Origin: DATCHW01 sp963806045
Lineage (GTDB): Bacteria > Bacteroidota > Ignavibacteria > Tepidaquicellales > Tepidaquicellaceae
DNA length: 64,000 nucleotides
Assembly (NCBI GenBank): GCA_963806045.1
Contig: CAWDWP010000001.1
Span: 868,001 to 932,000, forward strand
Direction: 5' to 3'
Within the stretch, counting starts at the first letter, position 1. Every line of letters begins with the position of its first letter. Positions 29,148-39,139 of the stretch are shown here, in pieces. The notes under the pieces were generated by a model, which saw only the letters and a list, made by a program, of their open reading frames with translations, searched no databases and was not told the origin of the DNA. The position numbers and the translations under genes are program-made.

Positions 29148-29313
29148 TAAAATATATCATATCCGTTTTTCAAATTGTAAAAAATTAGAAAATAATTTTA
29201 ATTCGTAATTAAGTCTTGAAATAATAATATTTTATAAATAGTTAAAAATTAAATTAATCATTATATTTGACTAACTAGTAAGTTCTTTTAAAATTTAAAT
29301 ATTTGGAGGGAAA

Positions 29314-31478
29314 ATGAAAAAATTATTACTTCTATCTTTAGTCTTTTTATTTTGCTTGCCAATGTTTACAGATGCTCAGTATTATTACAATCGTGCATTC
29401 AATTTTACAGGAGCAACAGGAGATTATGCAGTTACAAAACCCGGCGCCGAATTAAGCATTACCGGAAGTTTTACTTTAGAATGCTGGGTAAATCCGATTA
29501 ATGTAGTGTCCCCGTCGGCACAAATTGTCATCCAGAAAAGATTAGGAAGCGCTGCTTCAGGTTATACGATGTATCTCAGTGCAGGAAAAGTGGTCATCAG
29601 AACAAATTCCACATCAAGATTAACAGGCAGTACAGTTATTCCCAACGGAACCTGGACTCACATCGCTTCAACCTTTAACTCATCAACAAATGTATTCACA
29701 GTTTATGTAAATGGGGTGGCAGATGGTACAATAACAACTGCAAGCGCAGCTCCTGCCGCAGATACTGATTCTTTGAGATTTGCAGCTGGTTTCAATAGTC
29801 CATTTGCGGGAATGATGGATGAAATTCGTGTGTGGAACATCGAGAGAACTGCGGCGGAAATAGTTTCGACAATGAGAATGCCGTTAGGGGAGGGTACTGG
29901 TGAATATACCGGATTGGTAGGTGCCTGGCGTGCAAATACAGCTATAGTTGCTACGGGTTTAGATGAAATAAATGGTAATAATGCATATATCAGAGGTACA
30001 GCAACTTTTACTAACCTTTCAGATAAACCAAATAGTCATCTTGCATTTAATACGGGATTATTATGCACAGGGGCTGCAACAGGTACCTGTGTTTCAATTG
30101 CTAATGATGCGGTTTTAAATATAACTACCGCAATTACTCTCGAGTGCTGGCTATTCACAAATAATACAGATGTACAGGTCATTTTCGGAAAAGGCTCATC
30201 CACAACAGGTTACCCTTTCAGATTTCTAAAGAGCTTAAATAATTCTTTCAGAGTGATACTTAATTCAGGTACCGCAATCGGTTCAGGAAATTTTGGAGGG
30301 TTAATTCCTACTAATCAAGTGGGTATCATCTTGCGTTTACATATAGTTCAACTACCGGAGATTTTGCATATTATATGAACGGAGTTCCAACATTATCCGG
30401 TACGCAAAGTGTTGGTCCGCTCGCAGCAAACTCAGAAGCGTTGACAATCGGCGGAGGTCCAAATCAGGTATCATTAAATGGAATGATAGATGAGGTCAGG
30501 ATTGCGAATTATGTAAAAACACCGGCAGAAATAATAAAGGGAATGTTTGTTTCAATTGACCTGAATAACGAACCTAACCCTTCCAATACGAATGTTACCT
30601 TTAATTTTGAAGGTACGCTTATGGATTTGACAAGCGGTGCTCCACGCGGAGTCTTTACGGGACCCGGCATCAGATTTTCAGATGTATATCACAATTCACT
30701 GGAATTTCCTGCTCCGCTCGATAGATGGGATGCGGGAAAATTTGCTGATGGTTTCCGTGTAAAATATTCAGGATTAACATTCGGAGCAGCTCCAACTACA
30801 ATAATGGATTCAATATATATGGGTCAGGTCCTGACGCTTTCTGACATCAATTTATTTGTTGCTGCAAATCATACTTATGCCGGTGATATAAGCGTGAGCC
30901 TTATAAATCCTTTGAATACAACAACAAGAATATTATATCCCGGAAATGCTAATAATGTTGGAATGAATATGGTTACTATTTTTGATGACCAGGCAGATAG
31001 CACTATAGGCGGAACTGTATTAGCTCCGTTCAGCCCGAGGGTAAAGCCTGTTAATACTCTTAGCGTGTTTAACGGACAGCCGGCGCTTGGCTGGTGGAAA
31101 ATAATTATAACAGATATATACCCGGCAACTGATAATGGAATTCTTCTCGGATGGGGACTTCAATTCAATAATCAGCTTATCACCGGCACAGGCGTCGTCG
31201 CGAATGAAGTACCCGGAAAATTCAATTTACATCAGAATTATCCTAACCCGTTCAATCCGAAAACAACAATTAATTACGAGTTAGCCAAAAACGTATATGT
31301 AAAAATTGTAGTATATGATATTCTTGGAAGGGAAGTGAAATCGCTCGTTAATGAAATTCAAAAAGCAGGCTCATATTCAGTAATTATGGATGCCTCAAAT
31401 CTTGCATCCGGAACTTACTATTATAGAATGGAAGCCGGTGATTATTTGAACACAAAGAAAATGATAATTATTAAATAA
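29314..31478 (+). CDS. Secreted LamG / P-domain protein with type IX sorting domain (one frameshift)
   Basis: Signal peptide to about residue 21 (MFTDAQ). Two LamG (concanavalin-like) domains follow: the first has FTLECWVNP, TWTHIASTF, MMDEIRVWN; the second has ITLECWLF, then MIDEVRIAN. A proprotein-convertase P-type domain comes next (YAGDISVSLINP, GWWKIIITD, GWGLQFN). YPNPFNP opens the C-terminal sorting domain ending KKMIIIK. One base is missing near 30322, within the expected WYHLAFTYSS of the second LamG. Corrected length is about 721 residues. Likely a surface adhesin or carbohydrate-binding protein; no catalytic domain seen. Shine-Dalgarno GGAGGG precedes the ATG. Confidence 0.85.
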
Positions 31479-31489
31479 AAATTTATTTC

Positions 31490-31526
31490 ACTCATCCGAT
31501 GACTTCAAGTCATCGGATGAGTTTTT
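31490..31526 (+). terminator. Strong rho-independent terminator
   Basis: ACTCATCCGATGACTT and AAGTCATCGGATGAGT form a 16-base stem around a single-base centre, followed by five T. It ends the LamG gene. Confidence 0.93.
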
Positions 31527-31793
31527 CAATTCTTAGATTTTAATATCATTTTTACTCTGCAATCTTTTTTCTTCTAAGTTTATTTCTCTGTGTTAATCAG
31601 TTTAATCAGTTTTTTCAGTGATTCTTTTACCTTTAGCCTTTATACTTTTGCCTTTGTACTTTATTAGTTTATCCTGTTAATCTGTTCCTGTTTATCCTGT
31701 TAATCCTGTCATAAGTTTTCCATTTCAATAAATCTTAATTATCATTACTTTTAGAGACATAAAATTTTCTTTTAAAGTAAATTATTAAATCAT
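31527..31793. other. Low-complexity T-rich spacer
   Basis: Holds short irregular repeats such as TTTATCCTGTTAATC and AATCAGTTTAATCAG but no supported gene. Related short units also occur at 57380-57530. Confidence 0.5.
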
Positions 31794-32438
31794 ATGAAAA
31801 TATTCATCGATACTGCGAATCTTAAGGAAATAAAAGAAGCTGCAGATATGGGATTGCTTGATGGCGTAACTACTAATCCATCCCTTGTAGCAAAAGAAGG
31901 TCATAAAGATTTTAAATCAATGTTAAAGCAAATTTGTGAAATGGTTGATGGTGACATTAGCGCGGAAGTGGTTTCTGTCACTTGTGACGCAATTGTGAAA
32001 GAAGGAAGGGACCTTGCAAAAATTCATAAAAATATAGTCGTGAAAGTTCCTTTAATAAAAGAAGGACTAAAAGCTGTTAAAATACTTTCGGCTGAAGGAA
32101 TTAAAACCAATGTTACTCTTTGTTTCAGCGTATCACAGGCATTACTTGCGGCTAAAGCAGGTGCTTACATAGTTAGTCCTTTTGTTGGCAGGCTTGATGA
32201 TATATCAACGAACGGTATGGACCTGATTGCTCAGATTGTTAATGTCTATCAGAATTATGATTACGATACCCAGGTTCTTGTAGCGTCCGTCAGGCATCCC
32301 CTGCATTTCGTGGATGCGGCAATGATAGGTGCGGATATCTGCACCATGCCTTTCAAGGTAATTGAACAACTCGTTAAACATCCTCTCACGGATATCGGGC
32401 TGGAAAAATTCCTCGCTGACTGGAAAAAATTAGGATAA
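31794..32438 (+). CDS. fsa: Transaldolase / fructose-6-phosphate aldolase family
   Basis: Small class I aldolase-type transaldolase (214 residues). MKIFIDTANL, LLDGVTTNPSLVAKEG, ISAEVV and the Schiff-base Lys 84 in IVVKVPL are present, followed by GIKTNVTLCFS, YIVSPFVGRLDDI and VLVASVRHPLHF. This short form acts either as transaldolase in the pentose phosphate pathway or as a fructose-6-phosphate aldolase; residues alone do not settle which. It precedes gcvT by 24 bases. Confidence 0.92.
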   Translation: MKIFIDTANLKEIKEAADMGLLDGVTTNPSLVAKEGHKDFKSMLKQICEMVDGDISAEVVSVTCDAIVKEGRDLAKIHKNIVVKVPLIKEGLKAVKILSAEGIKTNVTLCFSVSQALLAAKAGAYIVSPFVGRLDDISTNGMDLIAQIVNVYQNYDYDTQVLVASVRHPLHFVDAAMIGADICTMPFKVIEQLVKHPLTDIGLEKFLADWKKLG

Positions 32439-32462
32439 TTATTAAATCTCAAATCAAACATT

Positions 32463-33545
32463 ATGAAAAAGACAGCTTTTAATGAGTTACACAAAAAATA
32501 CGGCGGCAAACTGGTTGAATTCGCAGGCTTTGAAATGCCTATTCAGTACGAAGGAATAATCGCCGAGCATAAAGCAGTGAGAGAGTCTGTAGGTGTATTT
32601 GACGTATCCCATATGGGAGAAGTTGAGGTTCATGGAAAAGATGCACTCGCTTTTGTTCAGAAAATTACAACCAATGATGCATCAAAACTTACAAAAGGTA
32701 AGATTCAGTATTCTGCGATGTGCTATAAAGAAGGCGGCGTTGTTGATGACCTTCTTGTTTATAATTGTGGTGATTATTATTTACTTGTAATAAATGCTTC
32801 AAATGTAGATAAAGATTTCAAATGGATGCAGGATAATGTGTTTGGAGATGTTGTACTGAAAAATATTTCAGATAATATCTCCCAGCTTGCAATACAGGGA
32901 CCGAATTCGTTAAAGACACTTCAAAAGCTTACGGATACGGACCTTTCGAAAATTGAATATTATAATTTCGAATTCGGTAAAATAGCAGGTATTGATGCGA
33001 TAATATCTCATACGGGATATACAGGTGAAAAAGTCTGTTTTGAAATCTATATAGACTCCGATATTTCGAAATCAGAAAAATTATGGAATGCAATATTTGA
33101 AGCCGGAAAGGAATTTAATATTAAACCCATAGGTCTTGGTGCACGGGATACACTTCGTCTCGAATATGCTTTCCGTTTATATGGAAATGATATGGACCAG
33201 GATTCAAATGTTCTGGAAGCCGGTCTTGGATGGATTACTAAACTTGATAAAGGTGAATTTAACGGCTCGGATATTCTCCACAAAGTTAAAGCAGAAGGCC
33301 TTAAAAGAAAACTTGTTGGTTTTATAGTCGAAGACAGAATGGTAGCGCGGCACGGACAGGAAGTTTACACAGGTAATAAGAAAGTAGGATTTGTAACGAG
33401 CGGAAGTCCTTCACCAATGCTGAATAAAAATATAGGTCTGGCTTATGTTGAGGAAGGTCTTAATAAAGTCGGAAATGAAATAGAAATTGCAATAAGGGAT
33501 AAAAAAGTTAAGGCGAAAATAGTTAAAACGCCATTTTTATCTTGA
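32463..33545 (+). CDS. gcvT: Aminomethyltransferase, glycine cleavage T protein
   Basis: Transfers the methylene group from the aminomethyl-lipoyl H protein to tetrahydrofolate, releasing ammonia. It shows FAGFEMPIQYEGI, VGVFDVSHMGEVEV, the folate-binding block with the catalytic Asp in GLGARDTLRLEYAFRLYGND, and the C-terminal beta-barrel GFVTSGSPSPMLNKNIGLAYV. Length of 360 is normal. The other glycine cleavage genes are not in the window, so the complex is encoded in more than one place. Confidence 0.96.
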   Translation: MKKTAFNELHKKYGGKLVEFAGFEMPIQYEGIIAEHKAVRESVGVFDVSHMGEVEVHGKDALAFVQKITTNDASKLTKGKIQYSAMCYKEGGVVDDLLVYNCGDYYLLVINASNVDKDFKWMQDNVFGDVVLKNISDNISQLAIQGPNSLKTLQKLTDTDLSKIEYYNFEFGKIAGIDAIISHTGYTGEKVCFEIYIDSDISKSEKLWNAIFEAGKEFNIKPIGLGARDTLRLEYAFRLYGNDMDQDSNVLEAGLGWITKLDKGEFNGSDILHKVKAEGLKRKLVGFIVEDRMVARHGQEVYTGNKKVGFVTSGSPSPMLNKNIGLAYVEEGLNKVGNEIEIAIRDKKVKAKIVKTPFLS

Positions 33546-33568
33546 TTGAATTTATAATTAATTGATAA

Positions 33569-33603
33569 TTATCCCCAATTTCTTTTTAAGTCATTGGGGA
33601 TAA
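33569..33603 (+). terminator. Hairpin after gcvT
   Basis: TTATCCCCAA and TTGGGGATAA form a perfect 10-base stem with a 15-base loop. There is no T-run after it, so it may be an attenuator or a stable 3' end rather than a full terminator. Confidence 0.5.
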
Positions 33604-33637
33604 CTGTTATAACAAAAGTTTTAAAAGAAAAAAAATA

Positions 33638-34474
33638 ATGCCTAAAATCACTGTAATACCAACTCAGTCGCTTATAACGGATGATTTGGTATTGAAAGAT
33701 AAAAATATTGTAATAGTTGACGTTCTAAGAGCAACATCCACAATGCTGGTTGCCCTTGCTAATGGAGCAAAGGAAATTATTCCTGCTGAAAATGTTAATA
33801 CCGCAGCAAGAATTGCAAAAGGAACAGGTAAAAGCGGTCTATTATGCGGTGAAAGGGCGGGAAAAATTATTGAAGGTTTTGACCTGGGGAATTCACCTTT
33901 CGAATACACAAAAGAAGTTATAGAAAATAAATCTCTGGTTTTCAGTACCACTAATGGTACGGTTTCGATGCACAAAGCAAGGTATGCAAGTAACTGTGTT
34001 CTTGCATCATTTCTGAATATTTCAGTTGTGGCTGAATATCTAAATGTTCTTGACGCTGATTTTACAATTATTTGTTCAGGTAAATTAAATAATTTTTGTC
34101 TTGAAGATTTTGTATATGCCGGAGCATTAATATCGAAGTTATTTAAACTGGGTAAGAACAAAGCCCGCTATGAAATATCCGATACCGAAATAGCGGCAAT
34201 AACAATTTCAAAATCACTCGCGTGCAGTTCGTCAGTCCTGAATAAAGAAAAAATTGTTGAGATGTTGAATTTTTCTGAACATGGAAATTACCTGAAATCT
34301 CTTGGCTTTGGAAATGACCTCGAATTTTGTTCCGAAATTGACTCATACCCGTTTATACCGATGTTAAATAAAGGTGTGATTAAATTGCAGGAAAATATTA
34401 AAGCTGAGGAAATCAATAAAAAGACCTTTAAAAGAGTAAACCTTAAAGAAGCAGTCGAGAATAAAAAGCCGTAA
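33638..34474 (+). CDS. comB: 2-phosphosulfolactate phosphatase family protein (ComB-like)
   Basis: Member of the ComB family, named for dephosphorylating 2-phosphosulfolactate in coenzyme M synthesis in methanogens; in bacteria the true substrate is often unknown. Seen are NIVIVDVLRATSTMLVALANGA, LLCGERAGKIIEGFDLGNSPFEY, STTNGT and CSGKLNNFCLEDFVYAG, all family blocks with metal-binding acids. Length is 278. It ends six bases before ftsK. Confidence 0.88.
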   Translation: MPKITVIPTQSLITDDLVLKDKNIVIVDVLRATSTMLVALANGAKEIIPAENVNTAARIAKGTGKSGLLCGERAGKIIEGFDLGNSPFEYTKEVIENKSLVFSTTNGTVSMHKARYASNCVLASFLNISVVAEYLNVLDADFTIICSGKLNNFCLEDFVYAGALISKLFKLGKNKARYEISDTEIAAITISKSLACSSSVLNKEKIVEMLNFSEHGNYLKSLGFGNDLEFCSEIDSYPFIPMLNKGVIKLQENIKAEEINKKTFKRVNLKEAVENKKP

Positions 34475-34480
34475 TTAAAA

Positions 34481-37033
34481 ATGAATAAAAAAATGAAATC
34501 ACGGCTGGATAATAAAAATAAGCAGTCAAAATCTTCCGGTGGAAAAAGAAGAAACCGTGAAACTGAAGATTTTGCTATTTCGATTGAAGTAAAAAAACAA
34601 ATTCTCGGATTTGTTCTCGTATTGTTTGGTGTTCTCCTTCTCTTTTCAATATTTTCATATTCAGCTTCCGATGAAGGCAATATATCAAATCAATCCGTTC
34701 TGAATATTTTTAAACGGGAAGCGAGTTCGATTCCTGTGAAAAACTGGCTTGGTATAGTAGGAGCTATCAGCGCGGATTTTTTAATTACCAAATTATGCGG
34801 ATATTTTTCGGCTATAATATCTCTCATTATTGTATTCTTCGGTTTTAATATTATTAGGAAGAAATCACTATTCAAACCTGTGATGTTCGGTGTATATTCC
34901 TTGCTGCTTATGATTATTTTATCATCTTCAACAAGCATTCTTGCACGATACGTCTCAATTCCGGATTCACCTTATTTCAGCGGCGCAGTCGGAGGTTATT
35001 TCGCAACAATTACCCATAGCATTTTTGGAAGTGTCGGTTCTGCAGTTTTCTGGATTATTCTTTTTGCTATAAATATCTTCGTTCTGGTAGATGTGAACAT
35101 TATTAAAACATTTGCTCGAATAAAACTTATTTTTGAAAAAATAAAAAACAGTTTCAAAAAAGAAAAAGAAACTCTGATATCCAAAGCAGAAGAAAAGGAA
35201 ATCAAAAAAGCAGATAAACAAAAAGCCAGGGAAGAAAAAGATTCCGCTTTATCTGAAGCCTTGAAAAAAGAGCAGGAAAGAATAAATAAAGCAAAATATG
35301 GAAAATCGGAAGAAGAAGATTTAATACCTGTCATCAAAGAAACTGAAATAAACCGTCCAAGAAAAGAAGAACTAAAACTAATGCAGGATGCGGAAGAAAG
35401 GGCAAAGAAAGCCGAATCTAAGGAAATAAAGCTTGAAGAAATATTACCGATAAAACCTGAAAAGAAAATTATTCCGGATGAAACTGATGTGAATCCGGAA
35501 AACTCAAATGAACTTGATGATTATGACGAATCTGAGAATGGTGTTCCCGAGGAAACTCTCGATGAATTTATTAATCCTTCGCTCGACCTTCTCGATAATC
35601 CTACAAAAGAAGAATTCGAAGTTATTCCTGATGAGGAATTAAACCGTAACGGAAAATTACTTCAGGAAAAATTATTAAAATTCGGGATTGAAATTGAAAA
35701 AGTGTATGCTACTCCGGGTCCGGTCGTTACACTTTATGAACTTGTCCCTGCAGCTGATGTGAAGCTGTCAAAGATTGAATCCCTGCAGGATGATATTGCG
35801 CTGGCTATGAAGGCAAAAGGAATCCGTATGATAATTCCTATTCCGGGAAAAGGAACTGTCGGAGTGGAAATCCCGAATCAAAAAGCACAGATAGTCAGAA
35901 TTAAAAGTATCCTATCCTCAAAGCGCTTTAGCGAAGGAAAGGAAAGATTATGCGTTGCATTCGGGAAAATGATTGACGGCGAAGTGTTTATTGATGACCT
36001 TGCAAAGATGCCTCACGTCCTGATTGCGGGTGCTACCGGCTCAGGAAAAAGCGTTGGTATCAATACACTGATTGCAAGCCTTTTATTCAAGCTTCATCCA
36101 TCGGAGCTGAAGTTTGTAATGATTGACCCTAAGAAAATTGAACTTAGTTTATATTCCAAACTGAAAAAACATTATCTTGCAACTTCTGTTGATGTAAATG
36201 AAAGTATAATTACCAGTCCTGCAAATGCTGTTTCAATTTTGAAAAGTGTTGAAGTCGAAATGGAGCAGCGGTATGACAGGCTTGCAAATGCAGGTGTCAG
36301 AAACATCGAAGCATATAACAGAAAATTTGAACTCGGTGAAATCCGGAAGCACGATATTATTCGTCATAAGAGAATGCCGTATGTGGTCGTTATTATAGAT
36401 GAATTAGCTGACTTAATGATAACTGCAAAACGGGACATCGAAGAGCCTATTGCGAGAATAGCACAGATGGCAAGAGCAGTGGGAATTCATCTGATTGTTG
36501 CTACACAGAGACCATCGGTTGATGTTATTACAGGAGTTATAAAGGCAAACTTCCCGGTGAGAATTGCTTATCAGGTAGCATCAAAAATTGACTCAAGAAC
36601 CATACTCGATATGGGGGGTGCAGATGCATTGTTAAGGAATGGAGATATGCTTTATTTGTCTGCATCTTCATCGAAGCCAATAAGAATTCAAAACGCTTAT
36701 ATTTCAACTGAAGAGTGTGAAAGAATAGTGGAATATATAGGGGAACAAAAAGGATATACGCGACCTTATTTATTACCCTCCATAGTTGAAAGAAGACTTA
36801 AGCTAAATGAAACAAATGGTGATAAAGACTCACTTTTCAAAGAAGCTGCAGAAATGGTTATCAGACTCGGACAATGCTCCACATCCACACTACAGCGGCG
36901 GCTTAAGATAGGTTATGCAAGAGCAGCAAGAATAGTTGACCAGATGGAGGGAGCCGGAATTGTGGGTCCTAACAACGGTGCCAAAGGCAGGGAAATCCTT
37001 ATCAACGAAGAAGACATTTCGGATTATCTGTAA
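34481..37033 (+). CDS. ftsK: DNA translocase FtsK/SpoIIIE
   Basis: Membrane-anchored motor that pumps DNA across the septum during chromosome segregation. An N-terminal block with four membrane segments (residues about 38-200) is followed by a Lys/Glu-rich linker. The RecA-type motor has Walker A GATGSGKSVG near residue 516 and Walker B VVIIDELADLM near 636, then IARIAQMARAVGIHLIVATQRPS. The C-terminal gamma domain (AAEMVIRLGQCSTSTLQRRLKIGYARAARI) would read KOPS-type DNA sites. Length is 850. It closes the run from gcvT. Confidence 0.97.
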   Translation: MNKKMKSRLDNKNKQSKSSGGKRRNRETEDFAISIEVKKQILGFVLVLFGVLLLFSIFSYSASDEGNISNQSVLNIFKREASSIPVKNWLGIVGAISADFLITKLCGYFSAIISLIIVFFGFNIIRKKSLFKPVMFGVYSLLLMIILSSSTSILARYVSIPDSPYFSGAVGGYFATITHSIFGSVGSAVFWIILFAINIFVLVDVNIIKTFARIKLIFEKIKNSFKKEKETLISKAEEKEIKKADKQKAREEKDSALSEALKKEQERINKAKYGKSEEEDLIPVIKETEINRPRKEELKLMQDAEERAKKAESKEIKLEEILPIKPEKKIIPDETDVNPENSNELDDYDESENGVPEETLDEFINPSLDLLDNPTKEEFEVIPDEELNRNGKLLQEKLLKFGIEIEKVYATPGPVVTLYELVPAADVKLSKIESLQDDIALAMKAKGIRMIIPIPGKGTVGVEIPNQKAQIVRIKSILSSKRFSEGKERLCVAFGKMIDGEVFIDDLAKMPHVLIAGATGSGKSVGINTLIASLLFKLHPSELKFVMIDPKKIELSLYSKLKKHYLATSVDVNESIITSPANAVSILKSVEVEMEQRYDRLANAGVRNIEAYNRKFELGEIRKHDIIRHKRMPYVVVIIDELADLMITAKRDIEEPIARIAQMARAVGIHLIVATQRPSVDVITGVIKANFPVRIAYQVASKIDSRTILDMGGADALLRNGDMLYLSASSSKPIRIQNAYISTEECERIVEYIGEQKGYTRPYLLPSIVERRLKLNETNGDKDSLFKEAAEMVIRLGQCSTSTLQRRLKIGYARAARIVDQMEGAGIVGPNNGAKGREILINEEDISDYL

Positions 37034-37090
37034 ATCATAATTATAATATTTTTCCAAAATTTTTAATAGTTATCATTTCAACTCATAGTT

Positions 37091-37312
37091 TCACTTTGAT
37101 TTTTTCTTGTCACTTACAAATAAAGGATATGGTCCTTTTTCGATATATCCACCTTTTCTTTTTGAATATTTGAAACTAACATTATACTCTTTCATAATTT
37201 TTACTATTGATTTATGAGTTTCATCAATTAACTTATTAATGTTGTAATCAACTTTTTTTGAAAGTTTTTTTTGAACTCTCCATTTTTCCTTTAATATTGG
37301 GTCAGATATCAT
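37091..37312 (-). CDS. Small basic protein, probable partner of PIN toxin
   Basis: A 73-residue Lys-rich protein (ISDPILKEKWRVQKKLSKK, KEYNVSFKYSKRKGG). It starts ten bases after the PIN-domain gene on the same strand, so the two are likely co-transcribed. Toxin-antitoxin pairs with the antitoxin second are known, and this one could be the antitoxin, but it has no clear DNA-binding fold. Family not recognised. Confidence 0.65.
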   Translation of the reverse strand: MISDPILKEKWRVQKKLSKKVDYNINKLIDETHKSIVKIMKEYNVSFKYSKRKGGYIEKGPYPLFVSDKKKSK

Positions 37313-37322
37313 TCTAATAAGT

Positions 37323-37793
37323 TTAAATTGTTTCAGAAAATAATTCTAATGGTGTAATAATGTCGGGTATATTCAAATTCAGACTTGCATTGATTATTTT
37401 AATATGTTGCCTTTTGTTAGCATTTGCTAAATGGTTACAATTCCATGTTAAAAGAAAATCAATTTTAAAATAAGAAGCATATGCAAGATGTAATGCGTCA
37501 CCTTGAAATTCTTTCGGCATTAAATAATTTTTTATATAAATTTCTGCAATTTTATTTATTTGAGTATCATTTTCCAAAATATCATATTGGGAGATAAATT
37601 TAAGAATTTTATTTTTGTTTGGATATTTACCTTGTTGAAGTTCATAAATAGTAGCTTCGGATAAGAAAATATCGTATTTTGAAGATTCATCTTTAAACCA
37701 TTGTTTTGTAATATCTCTTTGAAATTTAATTGATTTTCGGCTATCGAAATAGTAACTGGGTATCGTTGTATCTAAATAAACTGACTTTTCCAT
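37323..37793 (-). CDS. PIN-domain ribonuclease, VapC-like toxin
   Basis: A 156-residue PIN protein, expected to cut RNA. Acidic residues of the active site are visible: Asp 8 in VYLDTTIPSYY, Glu near 51 in ATIYELQQG, Asp near 99 in FQGDALHLAYA, followed by LLTWNCNHLANA. The YLDTxIPSYY type is a frequent VapC subgroup in Bacteroidota and cyanobacteria. It is transcribed with the small basic gene after it and diverges from the neighbouring RES/Xre module. Confidence 0.88.
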   Translation of the reverse strand: MEKSVYLDTTIPSYYFDSRKSIKFQRDITKQWFKDESSKYDIFLSEATIYELQQGKYPNKNKILKFISQYDILENDTQINKIAEIYIKNYLMPKEFQGDALHLAYASYFKIDFLLTWNCNHLANANKRQHIKIINASLNLNIPDIITPLELFSETI

Positions 37794-37910
37794 ATTTATA
37801 ATCTAATAATAGAATATGATAATTACAATTTATGATGTTTTCCATTTGTTTCTGATTAAAAAAATAGGTTTTAAATAAGATACATTAGTAGACTTTTGGA
37901 AAAATATTTT

Positions 37911-37951
37911 TTGCTTGAAAATTACGCTAATTGTCGTTATATTTACGACAA
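37911..37951 (+). promoter_or_regulatory. Promoter and palindromic operator of RES/Xre module
   Basis: TTGAAA (37915-37920) and TATATT (37938-37943) are 17 bases apart. The -10 region lies inside a perfect 7-base palindrome, TTGTCGT (37931-37937) and ACGACAA (37945-37951), that ends right before the ATG at 37952. This fits autorepression by the antitoxin and near-leaderless translation. Confidence 0.6.
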
Positions 37952-38395
37952 ATGGCACAACAGATAAAATATAAAACAATAAAAGAATTTCTTGGCGGAA
38001 ATGAATTGGTCAAAGAGCCCCTTAATAATCAATACGACCTGATAAGTTTGACAAGAAAAGGAATTAATAAAAAGCAGTTATTAATCTTCGCAAAAAATCT
38101 TTCATTTAGCTTAGTTGAAATTTCCAAAATTCTGCCAATTTCAATAAGAACATTGCAAAGGTATAAAATTAATCAAATATTTAACCCTGATGTTTCTGAC
38201 CAGATTCTTTTAATTGCTGACCTTTATACAAAAGGAATTAAAGTATTTGGAAATATTGATAAATTCAACCTTTGGATTCGTAATCAAAATACCGCATTGT
38301 CCGGAAATAAGCCCATAGATTTACTCGACACTACTATCGGATTAGAACTAATAAAAGATGAATTGGGCAGAATCGAACACGGGGTAATATCATAA
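37952..38395 (+). CDS. Antitoxin of Xre/MbcA/ParS type (DUF2384)
   Basis: The N-terminal half contains a helix-turn-helix (LVEISKILPISIRTLQRYKIN) and the C-terminal half the MbcA/ParS toxin-binding region (FGNIDKFNLWIRNQNTALSGNKPIDLLDTTIGLELIKDELGRIEHG). I start at the ATG at 37952 (147 residues), because the upstream TTG in the same frame lies within the palindromic operator. It is expected to neutralise the RES toxin encoded immediately after it and to repress the operon. Confidence 0.88.
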   Translation: MAQQIKYKTIKEFLGGNELVKEPLNNQYDLISLTRKGINKKQLLIFAKNLSFSLVEISKILPISIRTLQRYKINQIFNPDVSDQILLIADLYTKGIKVFGNIDKFNLWIRNQNTALSGNKPIDLLDTTIGLELIKDELGRIEHGVIS

Positions 38396-38870
38396 ATGCC
38401 GCTTGAAACATATAGAATTTGTGATAGTAAATATGCAGAAGATTTAAGCGGAAATGGTGCAAGGATATACGGGGGAAGGTGGAATAGTAAAGGTACTCCG
38501 GTCATTTATTTATCAGATTCGAAAGCACTTGCAGTATTGGAACTGCTCGTACATACATCTATTAATTTGTTACCACAAAACTTAACCTTAATTACCTTGA
38601 CAATTCCTGATAATAATAAAAATCAAAGAGTTTAGCGTTAAAGAACTTCCTGAAAACTGGAGAATTTATCCTTCTTCCGAGCAAACTCAAATGGTTGGCG
38701 ATAAATGGTTAATATCAAAAGAAACTCTTGTTCTTAAAATCCCGTCGGTAATTATACCATCCGAATATAATTTTCTATTAAACCCGGTTCATTCTGATAT
38801 TAAGAAAATTAAAATAGTAAGAAAAGAAAAATTTGAATTCGATAAGAGATTGCTTAACAATATGAATTGA
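38396..38870 (+). CDS. RES-domain toxin (frameshifted)
   Basis: RES toxins degrade NAD+ when not bound by their antitoxin. Residues TYRICDSKYAEDLSGNGARIYGGRWN, then GTPVIYLSDSKALAVLELLVH, are the signature. The literal reading stops at 38635, but one base fewer in the A-rich run near 38610 restores FSVKELPENWRIYP, then GDKWL, IPSVIIPSEYNFLLNPVH and the ending KFEFDKRLL, a full RES protein of about 157 residues. It could be a sequencing error or natural inactivation, which is common for toxins. The gene follows its antitoxin directly, with no gap. Confidence 0.83.
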
Positions 38871-38888
38871 TAAGAAATATTAATATAT

Positions 38889-38919
38889 AAAAAAAGGATA
38901 AGAAATGGCTTTCTTATCC
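38889..38919 (-). terminator. Rho-independent terminator on minus strand
   Basis: On the minus strand GGATAAGAAA and TTTCTTATCC form a 10-base stem with a four-base loop, followed by seven T. It ends the small gene at 38954-39139. Confidence 0.88.
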
Positions 38920-38953
38920 CTTAGTTATTAAAAATTTAAATCGGAAAATCGTA

Positions 38954-39139
38954 CTATTTCTCTACTGCCTGTTTCTCCTCTACATCAATAGCTTTACCCT
39001 CAGATTCAACGAATTTTTTTATAGTATCAATATTTTCAAGTATCATCTTTGCCTTGTTCAAACCAAATGAAAATAAATAGCGCTCTCCCGGATTTAAGCA
39101 AAGTAATTTGTTTCCTTTGTATTCTTGTATCTCAGCCAT
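38954..39139 (-). CDS. Small conserved-looking protein, function unknown
   Basis: A 61-residue acidic protein (MAEIQEYKGNKLLCLNPGERYLF at the start, cited here only by key parts: EYKGN, LNPGERY, FGLNKAKMIL). A very strong Shine-Dalgarno (AAGGAGG) precedes the ATG and a good terminator follows. Both argue for a real, well-translated gene. I do not recognise the family. Confidence 0.75.
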   Translation of the reverse strand: MAEIQEYKGNKLLCLNPGERYLFSFGLNKAKMILENIDTIKKFVESEGKAIDVEEKQAVEK

